From: Neorhizobium sp. JUb45
GTDB lineage: Bacteria > Pseudomonadota > Alphaproteobacteria > Rhizobiales > Rhizobiaceae
Assembly: GCF_004343585.1 (NCBI RefSeq)
Contig: NZ_SLYW01000008.1
Location: 62,001 to 126,000, forward strand
DNA: 64,000 nt
Reading direction: 5' to 3'
Part shown: piece by piece, positions 34,962-42,800 of the stretch
Layout of the letters: the number at the start of each line of letters is the position of its first letter
How positions within the stretch are numbered: position 1 is the first letter of the stretch
Made by a program: the position numbers and the translations under genes
Notes under the pieces: model-generated
Seen by the model: the letters and a program-made list of their open reading frames with translations, nothing else
Told to the model about the DNA's origin: nothing
Database searches by the model: none

Positions 34962-36833
34962 ATGAGCGTGATCGAATTCTTGCGCTGGATTATTGTCGCA
35001 ACGCCGCGGTTCTGGAAACGCGCCCTGCTCATCAGCTTTGACTTCTGTGCACTGATGTTTGCGCTTTGGGCTAGCTATGCGCTTCGTTACGCTGAATGGA
35101 CCCCTCAGATCACCGATGAACGCCTGTTGCTTGGGTTGTTGGCGCCGGTGATTGCGGTTCCCGTCTTCATCAGAATGGGGCTATATCGCGCCGTCCTGAG
35201 ATACCTGCCGGATACGGCGATCTGGACAATTCTTCACTCCATGGTGATTTCCACCATAATCTGGGTGATTTTTGTTTTCCTGACAGCGATGGCTGGCAGG
35301 GATATCGTCCCCCGCTCCGTTCCATTCTTTTATTTTGCCATTGGCGTACTGCTTGTCGGCGGCAGCCGGTTTGCTGCCAAATTCATATTGAGCAGCGGTA
35401 CAGGCATCCGCCGCGACGAACATCCGATGCTGATCTACGGCGCGGGTCCATCCAGCGTACAGCTGGCGACCGTCTTGCGCGGTCATGGCAAGCGTTATGT
35501 TGTTGGTCTGGTCGATGATGATCCCCAGCACCATGGTCGGGACGTCGGCGGTTATCGTGTTTTTCCACCCAACCAGTTGCCGCGACTGATCGAGAAATAC
35601 GGCATACAGGAAATCATCCTGTCCATGTCTTCGATTCCCGCGAACAGACGCCAGGCGGTTATCAGCCTGGTCAGCGGGCTTGGCGTGAAAATCCGTACTT
35701 TGCCCGACATCACTGACCTCGTCGACGGTCGATATCTGGTCAACCAGATCCGAGAGATCGAGATCGACGAGTTGTTGGGCCGCTCCTTCGTTCCGCCGGA
35801 CCAGACGCTCTTGCGGAGTGTCCTGCATGACAGGGTCGTCATGGTGACGGGTGCCGGTGGCTCTATCGGGTCAGAACTGTGTCGCCTGATCGTGCAGTGG
35901 AAGCCGAAGTGTCTCGTGCTTTTCGAGGCTAACGAATTTGCCCTTTACAAAATCGATCGCGAATTGCGCAGCGGCGGTCATTGCGATGTCGTTCCTGTTT
36001 TGGCTTCGGTTCGAGATGCGGCACAGGTACGCGCAGCAATAAGTGGCAACGGCGTTGAAGTCGTCTATCATGCCGCGGCTCACAAGCATGTGCCGCTTGT
36101 AGAGGCGAATGTGCTTGAAGGCATCAGCAACAACGTTTTTGGAACATTGACCGTTGCTGATGTCGCCTTGTCTTCTGGTGTGGAAAAATTCGTCCTTATC
36201 TCGTCGGACAAGGCTGTACGCCCGACCAATGTCATGGGCGCGACCAAGCGTTGGGCAGAACTGATCATTCGCGCCAAGGCGGCGGAAGCAACCAAGGACG
36301 GTAATCAGCAGTTTTGCGCTGTTCGTTTCGGCAATGTTCTTGGCTCCAACGGATCGGTCGTGCCGCTGTTTCGCGAGCAGATCGCCAATGGCGGTCCGGT
36401 CACGGTGACGGATCCAGACATGACGCGTTATTTCATGTCCATACAGGAAGCCTCCGAACTGATCGTTCAGGCAAGCGCGATGTCGATGGGAGGCGATACT
36501 TTTCTGCTCGATATGGGAGAGCCGGTGCGGATAGGTGATCTGGCAGAAAACATGATCCGTCTTGCCGGTTTCACTGTTCGCAATCACCAGAACCTGCCTG
36601 GCAGCATTCAAATACAGGTGACGGGCATCAGGCCGGGAGAGAAGCTTTTCGAAGAGCTTTTTTATGACGTTACAAATGCTTTGAAAACCGAGCATCCGAA
36701 AATCATGCGGGCCCAGGCAAGCCATTCCGCGCAAGACGTCACGCAAGCGCTACGAGAGCTGCAGACTGCGGTGGATCAGGGCGATGAAACACTTGCCCGC
36801 AGCATTCTCTTCGATTTCATCAGAATTCCGTAA
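34962..36833 (+). CDS. Membrane nucleotide-sugar 4,6-dehydratase (WbpM/CapD/PglF family)
   Basis: 623 residues from ATG 34962 (a TTG at 34929 would add 11). Four to five N-terminal membrane segments (about residues 15-135), a first Rossmann-like domain with PMLIYGAGPSSVQLA near 157, then the SDR catalytic domain with VMVTGAGGSIGSELCR near 293, HAAAHKHVPLVEAN near 367 and SSDKAVRPTNVMGATKRWAE near 411. The last holds the Ser, Met and Lys of the WbpM-type active site. The known reaction is UDP-GlcNAc 4,6-dehydration, the first step to UDP-QuiNAc, FucNAc or bacillosamine. Together with the two genes before it this forms a complete 'make, reduce and attach' set. Confidence 0.9.
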   Translation: MSVIEFLRWIIVATPRFWKRALLISFDFCALMFALWASYALRYAEWTPQITDERLLLGLLAPVIAVPVFIRMGLYRAVLRYLPDTAIWTILHSMVISTIIWVIFVFLTAMAGRDIVPRSVPFFYFAIGVLLVGGSRFAAKFILSSGTGIRRDEHPMLIYGAGPSSVQLATVLRGHGKRYVVGLVDDDPQHHGRDVGGYRVFPPNQLPRLIEKYGIQEIILSMSSIPANRRQAVISLVSGLGVKIRTLPDITDLVDGRYLVNQIREIEIDELLGRSFVPPDQTLLRSVLHDRVVMVTGAGGSIGSELCRLIVQWKPKCLVLFEANEFALYKIDRELRSGGHCDVVPVLASVRDAAQVRAAISGNGVEVVYHAAAHKHVPLVEANVLEGISNNVFGTLTVADVALSSGVEKFVLISSDKAVRPTNVMGATKRWAELIIRAKAAEATKDGNQQFCAVRFGNVLGSNGSVVPLFREQIANGGPVTVTDPDMTRYFMSIQEASELIVQASAMSMGGDTFLLDMGEPVRIGDLAENMIRLAGFTVRNHQNLPGSIQIQVTGIRPGEKLFEELFYDVTNALKTEHPKIMRAQASHSAQDVTQALRELQTAVDQGDETLARSILFDFIRIP

Positions 36834-36868
36834 AAACCAGAGGCGCTGAACCTCCTGTAAGCCTGTTC

Positions 36869-37627
36869 TCACTTCAATGTCTTTGGTTGGCGCAAGCGAA
36901 GCGGCCGACGCAGGCGTGGAAAGCGTCCCGGCGTGAAGTTGAACAGCAGGCCGTAGCGCGAGAAGGCGATCGCCGTCGCAAATGCGATCCAGGCCCCGAA
37001 AGACAGCCCAGCGATGACATCGCTTGGATAATGCACGCCGATAATGACACGTGCCATACCGAGCCAGAGGCCGGCAATCAGGAAGAAGATACGGTAACGT
37101 GGCATGAGCAGCGCCAAGGCTGCCATGAAAGCGCCCGCGACCGTGGAATGACCCGACGGGAAGCTTTCAAAATCGAACGCGCCATGGAAAGGCGAAAAAC
37201 CAAAAATTCCCCATTCCTCGTACTGGGTCGGTCGGGCACGACCAATGGCGATCTTCAGAATATTGGCGATCAGGCTGGATATGGCGACCGACAGGAAAAC
37301 ATAGGCAGCTATATGGGTCGTATAGATGACCTGAAACCGCTGGCGATGCGGCATAGGTCGGCGTGAATAGGCGAATGCGCCGAGAAATGCGAGACCTGCA
37401 ACAACGAGTATCCATCCCGAACGGGCAAAGTCGGTGACTTTTTCGCCAATGGGAAGAAGTAAGTTCGGTGTATGCGTCGCATATGCACCCATCGGTGCAT
37501 CAAGTGTGAAGAATGCAATCAGGATAAGATTGACGGCCACAAGGGCATAAGGCCACCAGGCTGGAGAAGCGGAGCCACCGCCATGGCGTTGTCTGCGTTG
37601 TCTTAGCTTGGAGAATGTCGACGTCAT
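36869..37627 (-). CDS. PAP2-family membrane phosphatase
   Basis: 252-residue integral membrane acid phosphatase with about six hydrophobic segments. All three PAP2 motifs are intact: K-x6-RP in KIAIGRARP near residue 125, PSGH in FPSGHSTVAG near 155, and S/A-R-x5-H-x3-D in ARVIIGVHYPSDV near 200. Candidate substrates are undecaprenyl pyrophosphate, lipid A phosphate or phosphatidylglycerol phosphate; the sequence does not decide. Convergent with the polysaccharide cassette. Start at ATG 37627 with AGGTGA upstream. Confidence 0.88.
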   Translation of the reverse strand: MTSTFSKLRQRRQRHGGGSASPAWWPYALVAVNLILIAFFTLDAPMGAYATHTPNLLLPIGEKVTDFARSGWILVVAGLAFLGAFAYSRRPMPHRQRFQVIYTTHIAAYVFLSVAISSLIANILKIAIGRARPTQYEEWGIFGFSPFHGAFDFESFPSGHSTVAGAFMAALALLMPRYRIFFLIAGLWLGMARVIIGVHYPSDVIAGLSFGAWIAFATAIAFSRYGLLFNFTPGRFPRLRRPLRLRQPKTLK

Positions 37628-37680
37628 ATTCACCTGTTCTTCAATAAGCACTAGTGGCATGCAGGAACAGGCATATGGGA

Positions 37681-37706
37681 AACCCGGCGGGCGAAAGCCA
37701 GCCGGG
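37681..37706 (-). terminator. Terminator-like hairpin downstream of leuB
   Basis: CCCGGC pairs with GCCGGG, extended by GGC/GCC after one mismatch, around a short loop. It lies 53 bp after the leuB stop on the minus strand, followed there by GTTT. Confidence 0.5.
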
Positions 37707-37759
37707 CCGATATGCGAAACGGGTCAAGTTCAACACATTTGTGTCAGACGCTGACGTAA

Positions 37760-38869
37760 TCAGGCCGATGCAGCGGCGAATTCGGCAAGGATGGCATCGC
37801 CCATTTCGGTCGTGCCGACCTGGCGGCAGCCCTCACCCATAATGTCGCCGGTACGAATGCCCTTGTCGAGCACGGTCGCGATCGCCTTTTCAAGGCGGTC
37901 AGCTTCGGCCACCATGTTGAACGAATAGCGTAGGCACATCGCAAACGATGCAATCATGGCGATCGGGTTGGCAATGCCCTTGCCGGCAATATCCGGTGCC
38001 GAGCCATGTACAGGCTCGTAAAGTGCCTTGCGATTGCCTGTGTGGGCATCGGGTGCGCCGAGCGAAGCGGACGGAAGCATGCCGAGCGATCCTGTCAGCA
38101 TGGCGGCAACGTCGGACAACATGTCGCCGAACAGGTTGTCGGTGACGATCACGTCGAACTGTTTTGGGGCGCGAACGAGCTGCATGCCGCCGGCATCGGC
38201 CAGCATGTGCTCAAGCTTGACGTCGGAATAGGAGCGCTTGTGAACCTCGGTGACGACCTGGTTCCAGAGCACACCGGACTTCATGACGTTGCGCTTTTCC
38301 ATCGAGCAGACGGCGTTGTTGCGCGTACGTGCCAGTTCGAAGGCGACGCCGGCAATGCGCTCGATCTCGTAAGTGTCGTAGATTTGCGTATCGATGCCGC
38401 GCTTCTGGCCATTGCCGAGATCGATGATTTCCTTCGGCTCACCGAAGTAAACGCCGCCCGTCAGTTCGCGGACGATCAGAATGTCGAGGCCTTCAACCAG
38501 TTCCGGCTTCAGTGACGATGCGGAGGCCAGTGCCGGATAGCAGATTGCCGGGCGCAGATTGGCGAACAGCTGCATGTCCTTGCGCAGGCGCAGCAGGCCG
38601 GCTTCGGGGCGAACCTCATAAGGCACGCTATCCCATTTCGGGCCGCCGACGGCGCCGAAAAGGACGGCGTCTGCCGCCATCGCCTTGGCCATGTCTTCTT
38701 CGGAAATAGCGACACCATGGGCGTCATAGGCGCATCCACCGACAAGGCCTTCATCGAGCACGAAGCCCGTGCCCATCGTGTCGTTCATATGCGCGATGAT
38801 CTTGCGCACTTCGCCCATCGCCTCAGGGCCAATGCCGTCGCCAGGAAGAAGGAAGATGTTATTGGACAT
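37760..38869 (-). CDS. leuB: 3-Isopropylmalate dehydrogenase
   Basis: NAD-dependent oxidative decarboxylation of 3-isopropylmalate in leucine biosynthesis. 369 residues. LLPGDGIGPEAMGE near residue 7, AVGGPKWD near 71, RVRELTGGVYFGE-type motif (IVRELTGGVYFGEP) near 136, EKRNVMKSGVLW near 186, and metal/substrate site DNLFGDMLSDVAAMLTGSLGMLPSASLG near 243, then EPVHGSAPDIAGKGIANP near 281. ATG 38869 has AGGGA upstream; the frame extends nine codons further. leuD lies 174 bp upstream on the same strand. Confidence 0.97.
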   Translation of the reverse strand: MSNNIFLLPGDGIGPEAMGEVRKIIAHMNDTMGTGFVLDEGLVGGCAYDAHGVAISEEDMAKAMAADAVLFGAVGGPKWDSVPYEVRPEAGLLRLRKDMQLFANLRPAICYPALASASSLKPELVEGLDILIVRELTGGVYFGEPKEIIDLGNGQKRGIDTQIYDTYEIERIAGVAFELARTRNNAVCSMEKRNVMKSGVLWNQVVTEVHKRSYSDVKLEHMLADAGGMQLVRAPKQFDVIVTDNLFGDMLSDVAAMLTGSLGMLPSASLGAPDAHTGNRKALYEPVHGSAPDIAGKGIANPIAMIASFAMCLRYSFNMVAEADRLEKAIATVLDKGIRTGDIMGEGCRQVGTTEMGDAILAEFAAASA

Positions 38870-39043
38870 GATATTCCCTTGCATTCGCAGGCTCACCCTC
38901 CTTGCCTCGCATTTTGCGATGCCTGGAACTCCGCCCGAACCTGCCGAGGGCGGAGCCGGATATGACGTTCTGATCAGGCCGAGATGGGATGTTGAAAGGC
39001 GCCTGAAGAAATCCGCTTCACGAAGATGATGCTAAGGCCGCGG

Positions 39044-39649
39044 TCAGAGCCAAGGGCGATCGGCCTGCATCTTGTTTTCGAAACTACCGATACTGGCATC
39101 GTTCTTCAGGGTCGTGCCGATATCGTCCAGGCCCTCAAGCATGATGTGCTTGCGCGCCGCATCGATGTCGAAGGTAATCGAACCGCCATCCGGGCCGGAA
39201 ATCGTCTGTGCTTCCAGATCGATCGACAGAATGGCGTTGGAACCGCGTGAAGCGTCGTCCATCAGCTTGTCGAGATTGTCCTGGGAAACGACGATCGGCA
39301 AGATGCCGTTCTTGAAACAGTTATTATAGAAGATGTCGGCGAAGGACGTGGAGATCACGCAGCGGATTCCGAAGTCGAGCAGAGCCCATGGCGCATGTTC
39401 GCGCGACGAGCCGCAGCCAAAGTTGTCGCCGGCAACGATGATTTTTGCGTTCTGGTAGGCGGACTTGTTGAGCACGAAATCGGGGTTCGGGCTGCCGTCC
39501 TCGTTATAACGGGCTTCCGCAAAAAGGCCCTTGCCGAGACCGGTCCGCTTGATCGTCTTCAGGTAATCCTTCGGAATGATCATGTCGGTGTCGATGTTGA
39601 CGACCGGCAGCGGTGCGGCAACGCCTGTCAGGGTGGTGAACTTTTCCAT
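39044..39649 (-). CDS. leuD: 3-Isopropylmalate dehydratase small subunit
   Basis: Swivel-domain subunit of isopropylmalate isomerase, which pairs with LeuC (outside this window). 201 residues. NIDTDMIIPKDYLKTI near residue 18 and FGCGSSREHAPWAL near 77 are the signature blocks. Its position upstream of leuB on the same strand fits co-regulation of the leucine pathway. Confidence 0.97.
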   Translation of the reverse strand: MEKFTTLTGVAAPLPVVNIDTDMIIPKDYLKTIKRTGLGKGLFAEARYNEDGSPNPDFVLNKSAYQNAKIIVAGDNFGCGSSREHAPWALLDFGIRCVISTSFADIFYNNCFKNGILPIVVSQDNLDKLMDDASRGSNAILSIDLEAQTISGPDGGSITFDIDAARKHIMLEGLDDIGTTLKNDASIGSFENKMQADRPWL

Positions 39650-39763
39650 GGCAAACCTTCAATGGTCTTCTTGTGCAGAAGATCATGCCAATAGAGCAAA
39701 ATCGGCGGGATTTGAAGGTCGATTCGTCTTCAACCGGTACGGTACCCGTTGGTACGCTCTACC

Positions 39764-39994
39764 TTAAAGATCAATGATCGTTCCGCGACCGTCGTTCCAG
39801 ACGCGCATGTTTTCCGGCTTGGCAGTTGTGGCACGTACCGGAACAGGCTTCAGGCGCGACGAAAGCAGGCGGATGCCCGTGAAGATTGCCAGCATGCCGG
39901 CAAAGGCGGCTGTCAGAGACGCGGTGAGGACAGCCACAAGTGCGATGACGGCAATACCGGACACAGCAAGGAAGAAGGCGCGGATGTTCTGCAT
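39764..39994 (-). CDS. Small membrane protein of unknown function
   Basis: 76 residues. Two adjacent hydrophobic stretches (about residues 6-22 and 24-45), then a basic segment (SSRLKPVPVRATTAKPENMRV-like) ending NDGRGTIIDL. The compact composition and position upstream of leuD on the same strand suggest a real gene. I recognise no domain; function unknown. It could be an inner-membrane hairpin protein. Confidence 0.65.
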   Translation of the reverse strand: MQNIRAFFLAVSGIAVIALVAVLTASLTAAFAGMLAIFTGIRLLSSRLKPVPVRATTAKPENMRVWNDGRGTIIDL

Positions 39995-40127
39995 GATTGT
40001 TTAAATCCCTTTGTATGCAGGCAATGTGGGGCTTTCACATCTTACTTGCAAGAGGGTTGAGGAGTTGGAAATGATCAAGGCGTGATCACGATATTGCGTG
40101 CAGGCTGAAAGCTTGGCACAAAGTGGC

Positions 40128-41024
40128 ATGCCTGATCCTTCCGACATTGTTCGCCTGCGCCGATCCGTTCTCAGTGTTCCTGCCATCAACCAGCGGGCTC
40201 TGGAAAAGACCCATATGCTTGATTGCGATGCGGTGATCTTTGATCTTGAGGATTCAGTTGCTCCGGAAAAGAAGGCCGAGGCGCGAGATAACCTTCGCCG
40301 ATTTTTTGCGGAAACGCCCTTGCAGGGCCGAGAAACGATAATCCGCATCAACGCGTTGGATTCCTGTTTCGGTTTGGAAGACATCGAACTTGTACGCGAT
40401 CTGGCTCCTGATGCTGTCGCGCTGCCCAAGGTGGACGATGCCGCATCCATCGCATGGCTTGAAGAGCGCCTTTTAGGCCTATCATCGCAAGTACGGATCT
40501 GGGCGATGATGGAAACCGCGCGCGGTATTGCCAATGCGGTCGATATCGCCCGCACGGCACGGGATGCCGGAAGCAGGCTCGATTGTTTTGTGATCGGTCT
40601 CAACGATCTTCGCAAGGATACCGGCGTTCCGGCCCGGCCAGGACGCACGTATCTCGTGCCCTGGATGATGCAGGTGGTGCTGGCTGCACGCGCCTATGGT
40701 CTGGATGTGATCGATAGCGTCTTCAACGATTTTCGAGATCATGCTGCGTTCGATGAGGAATGTATCCAGGGCCGCGACATGGGGTTTGACGGCAAGATGC
40801 TGATCCACCCGCTCCAGATCGAAACCGCCAATCGCGCTTTTGGGCCCTCATGTGAAGCGGTGGAGGAGGCGCAGGCGATCATTGCCAGCTTTGCCCGGCC
40901 CGAGGCCCAAAATTTCAATGTCATCACCATGAATGGCCGCATGGTTGAACGCCTGCATCTGATGCAGGCGGAAAAACTGGTCGCACAAGCAAACCGCATC
41001 GCAGAGCGAAGGAAAAACGCATGA
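40128..41024 (+). CDS. HpcH/HpaI-CitE family CoA-ester lyase
   Basis: TIM-barrel lyase related to malyl-CoA lyase and citrate lyase beta subunit. 298 residues from ATG 40128. RRSVLSVPAINQRALEKTHMLDCDAVIFDLEDSVAPEKK near residues 9-48 contains the Asp/Glu metal and CoA region; IRINALDS near 73, VDLP-type ALPKVDDAASI near 103, the metal ligand ETARG near 134, and DSVFNDFRD with the QGRDMGFDGKMLIHPLQIE block near 200-225. Substrate probably (S)-malyl-, methylmalyl- or citramalyl-CoA; not decidable here. Followed with ATGA overlap by a DUF1737 gene. Confidence 0.88.
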   Translation: MPDPSDIVRLRRSVLSVPAINQRALEKTHMLDCDAVIFDLEDSVAPEKKAEARDNLRRFFAETPLQGRETIIRINALDSCFGLEDIELVRDLAPDAVALPKVDDAASIAWLEERLLGLSSQVRIWAMMETARGIANAVDIARTARDAGSRLDCFVIGLNDLRKDTGVPARPGRTYLVPWMMQVVLAARAYGLDVIDSVFNDFRDHAAFDEECIQGRDMGFDGKMLIHPLQIETANRAFGPSCEAVEEAQAIIASFARPEAQNFNVITMNGRMVERLHLMQAEKLVAQANRIAERRKNA

Positions 41025-41227
41025 AGCTTTACCGTCTTCTCACCGGGCCGGATGACGCCGCATTTTGTCACAGAGTGACGTTGGCCCTGAACAAGGGCTG
41101 GGAACTGGCAGGTTCTCCGGCCTATGCCTTTAATGCCAAGACCGGCGAAATGCAGTGCGCCCAGCCTGTTACCAAGACGGTAGAGGGCAAGGATTACCAT
41201 CCCGACATGAAGCTCGGCGAACAGTAA
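41021..41227 (+). CDS. DUF1737 domain protein
   Basis: 68-residue protein beginning MKLYRLLTGPDDAAFCHRV with the family motif GWELAGSPAYAFN near residue 26. DUF1737 proteins are small and of unknown role. The start overlaps the CoA-ester lyase stop by four bases (ATGA), so the two are translationally coupled and probably act in the same context. Confidence 0.85.
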   Translation: MKLYRLLTGPDDAAFCHRVTLALNKGWELAGSPAYAFNAKTGEMQCAQPVTKTVEGKDYHPDMKLGEQ

Positions 41228-41231
41228 GTCC

Positions 41232-41675
41232 TTATCGTTCGGCAGAAGCGGCGGCGTCTGCGCTTTCCTCGATGCGCTCCATGTCGTCGTCGCTGAGGCC
41301 GAAATGATGGCCGATTTCGTGGATCAGCACATGGGTGATAATATCGCCCAGTGTTTCCTCGTTTTCCGCCCAGTAATCCAGGATCGGGCGGCGATAGAGC
41401 CTGATCCGGTTCGGCAGCTCACCTGTCTCGACGGTGAAACGCTCCGAAATGCCGCGTCCTTCGAAAAGGCCGAGCAGATCGAAGGGCGTTTCCAAAGCCA
41501 TGTCTTCAAAAACGTCGTCATCGGGAAAATCCTCGATTTCGATCGTCAGGTTGCTTGTCAGTGCTCGGAATTCTGCAGGCAAGACACCATAGGCTTCGAT
41601 CGCAAGCGATTCAAAGGCACTGATGGTGGGCGCATGGCGATCACGCCAATCGTCGGTCTGGTCGATACGGGCCAT
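41232..41675 (-). CDS. Zincin-like metallopeptidase family protein
   Basis: 147 residues. The zinc-binding motif HEIGHHFGLSDDDME near residue 122 and the NRIRLYRRPILDYWAENEETLGDIITHVLIHE block identify the Zincin_1 type of small bacterial metallopeptidases. No signal peptide, so probably cytoplasmic. The target is unknown. Convergent with DUF1737, five bases apart. Confidence 0.88.
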   Translation of the reverse strand: MARIDQTDDWRDRHAPTISAFESLAIEAYGVLPAEFRALTSNLTIEIEDFPDDDVFEDMALETPFDLLGLFEGRGISERFTVETGELPNRIRLYRRPILDYWAENEETLGDIITHVLIHEIGHHFGLSDDDMERIEESADAAASAER

Positions 41676-41808
41676 GGGTACTCCTTATGGCCATGCATAT
41701 ATGCTTTTTGAGAAAATTTTTCGAGTGCGGATTCAATGCTCAGCGCAATCGTAATGGGAATCATTTCACATTGCGGTTGACTCCTCAAGCCAGCTCTGGA
41801 ATCCATAA

Positions 41809-41823
41809 GAACATAAAGTGAAC
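41809..41823 (+). promoter_or_regulatory. LexA (SOS) box upstream of imuA
   Basis: GAAC at 41809-41812, a seven-base spacer ATAAAGT, and GAAC at 41820-41823: an exact match to the alphaproteobacterial LexA direct repeat GTTC-N7-GTTC read on the opposite strand. It lies 24 bp before the imuA ATG, where repressor binding would block transcription. Confidence 0.85.
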
Positions 41824-41846
41824 ATATCTGGACGGGAGCTGACGTC

Positions 41847-42800
41847 ATGGCTGGGAAAGCTATGGCGCAGGAGGCAGTCTTTGCCCTGCGTGAAACCATT
41901 GCCCGTATGGAGGGCAAAAATATCCGGGCGTTCGATACTTCGGGCGACAGGGCTGAAGAGATCGTTAGCACGCAGGAAAAGCGGGAGCGGCTTCCGTTTG
42001 AGGTTGATGCTCTCGATCAGGTGCTCGATGGCGGTTTGCCTTTGGATGGGCTGACTGAAATCCGCACCGGGGCCATGAAGGATGCCGGTGCGGCCAGCGG
42101 TTTTACATTGGCCATTGCAGCGCTTGTGCAAAATGAGCGTAACGGCATTTCGGTCGGCCAAGGCGTGGGAAATGGACTGCCGATCCTCTGGATCGCTGAC
42201 CGTCTCGCCGTTCTGGAAGCCGGCATGCCCTATGCGCTGGGTCTGATGGATTTTGGAATTTCACCACAGACCTTTCTGCATGCGCGGCCTCGCAAGCTTG
42301 AGGATGCGCTGTGGCTGGCGGAAGCGGCGGCGGCAAGCGGCGCTTTTGCCGTGACGATTTTGGAAGTGAGCGGCAATCTTCGGCATTTCGGCCTCACCGA
42401 AAGCCGCAGGTTGAGCCTTCGCGCCAAAACAGCAGGGCGTCCCCTGCTGATCTTGCGGCAGGCCGGAGAGGAAGAGGCAAGCAGCGCCACTTTCCGTTTT
42501 CTGGTCGAAACTGCACCGGCAGCAAACCGGTATCTCGCCGATGGAACCATGCTTGGCGGCAGCATCGGGCATTCCGTCTTTCGTCTCACCCTGGAAAGGA
42601 GCCGCAACCCGACTCCATTCTCTCTGCTTCTGGAATGGAATTCCCATGACCGCCGCCTCTCAATTGTTCACACCCCAGCAAAATCTGTCCTTGCGAACGG
42701 GACAGCAGCGTATTCTGGCTCTGACCTTTCCAAGATTGTCGATCGATCGGGTGCTGCGGCGGCAATGGGGACACGGCTGGCGTTCGAGCGGGCGTCCTGA
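41847..42800 (+). CDS. imuA: Mutasome protein ImuA
   Basis: RecA-like fold protein of the inducible mutagenesis cassette; it is needed for SOS mutagenesis together with ImuB and DnaE2. 317 residues. RLPFEVDALDQVLDGGLPLDGLTEI (about residues 48-72) and PILWIADRLAVLEAGMPYALGLMDFG near 112-137 are family blocks; a canonical Walker A motif is not obvious. The C-terminal 50 codons (42646-42800) are read in a different frame from the start of imuB, an unusually long overlap of 155 bp. A LexA box lies 24 bp upstream. Confidence 0.88.
   Translation: MAGKAMAQEAVFALRETIARMEGKNIRAFDTSGDRAEEIVSTQEKRERLPFEVDALDQVLDGGLPLDGLTEIRTGAMKDAGAASGFTLAIAALVQNERNGISVGQGVGNGLPILWIADRLAVLEAGMPYALGLMDFGISPQTFLHARPRKLEDALWLAEAAAASGAFAVTILEVSGNLRHFGLTESRRLSLRAKTAGRPLLILRQAGEEEASSATFRFLVETAPAANRYLADGTMLGGSIGHSVFRLTLERSRNPTPFSLLLEWNSHDRRLSIVHTPAKSVLANGTAAYSGSDLSKIVDRSGAAAAMGTRLAFERAS

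Noticed and set aside
37760..39649. Leucine attenuator or riboswitch near leuB/leuD
   Set aside because: No leader peptide with leucine codons or alternative hairpins could be recognised upstream of leuD or leuB.
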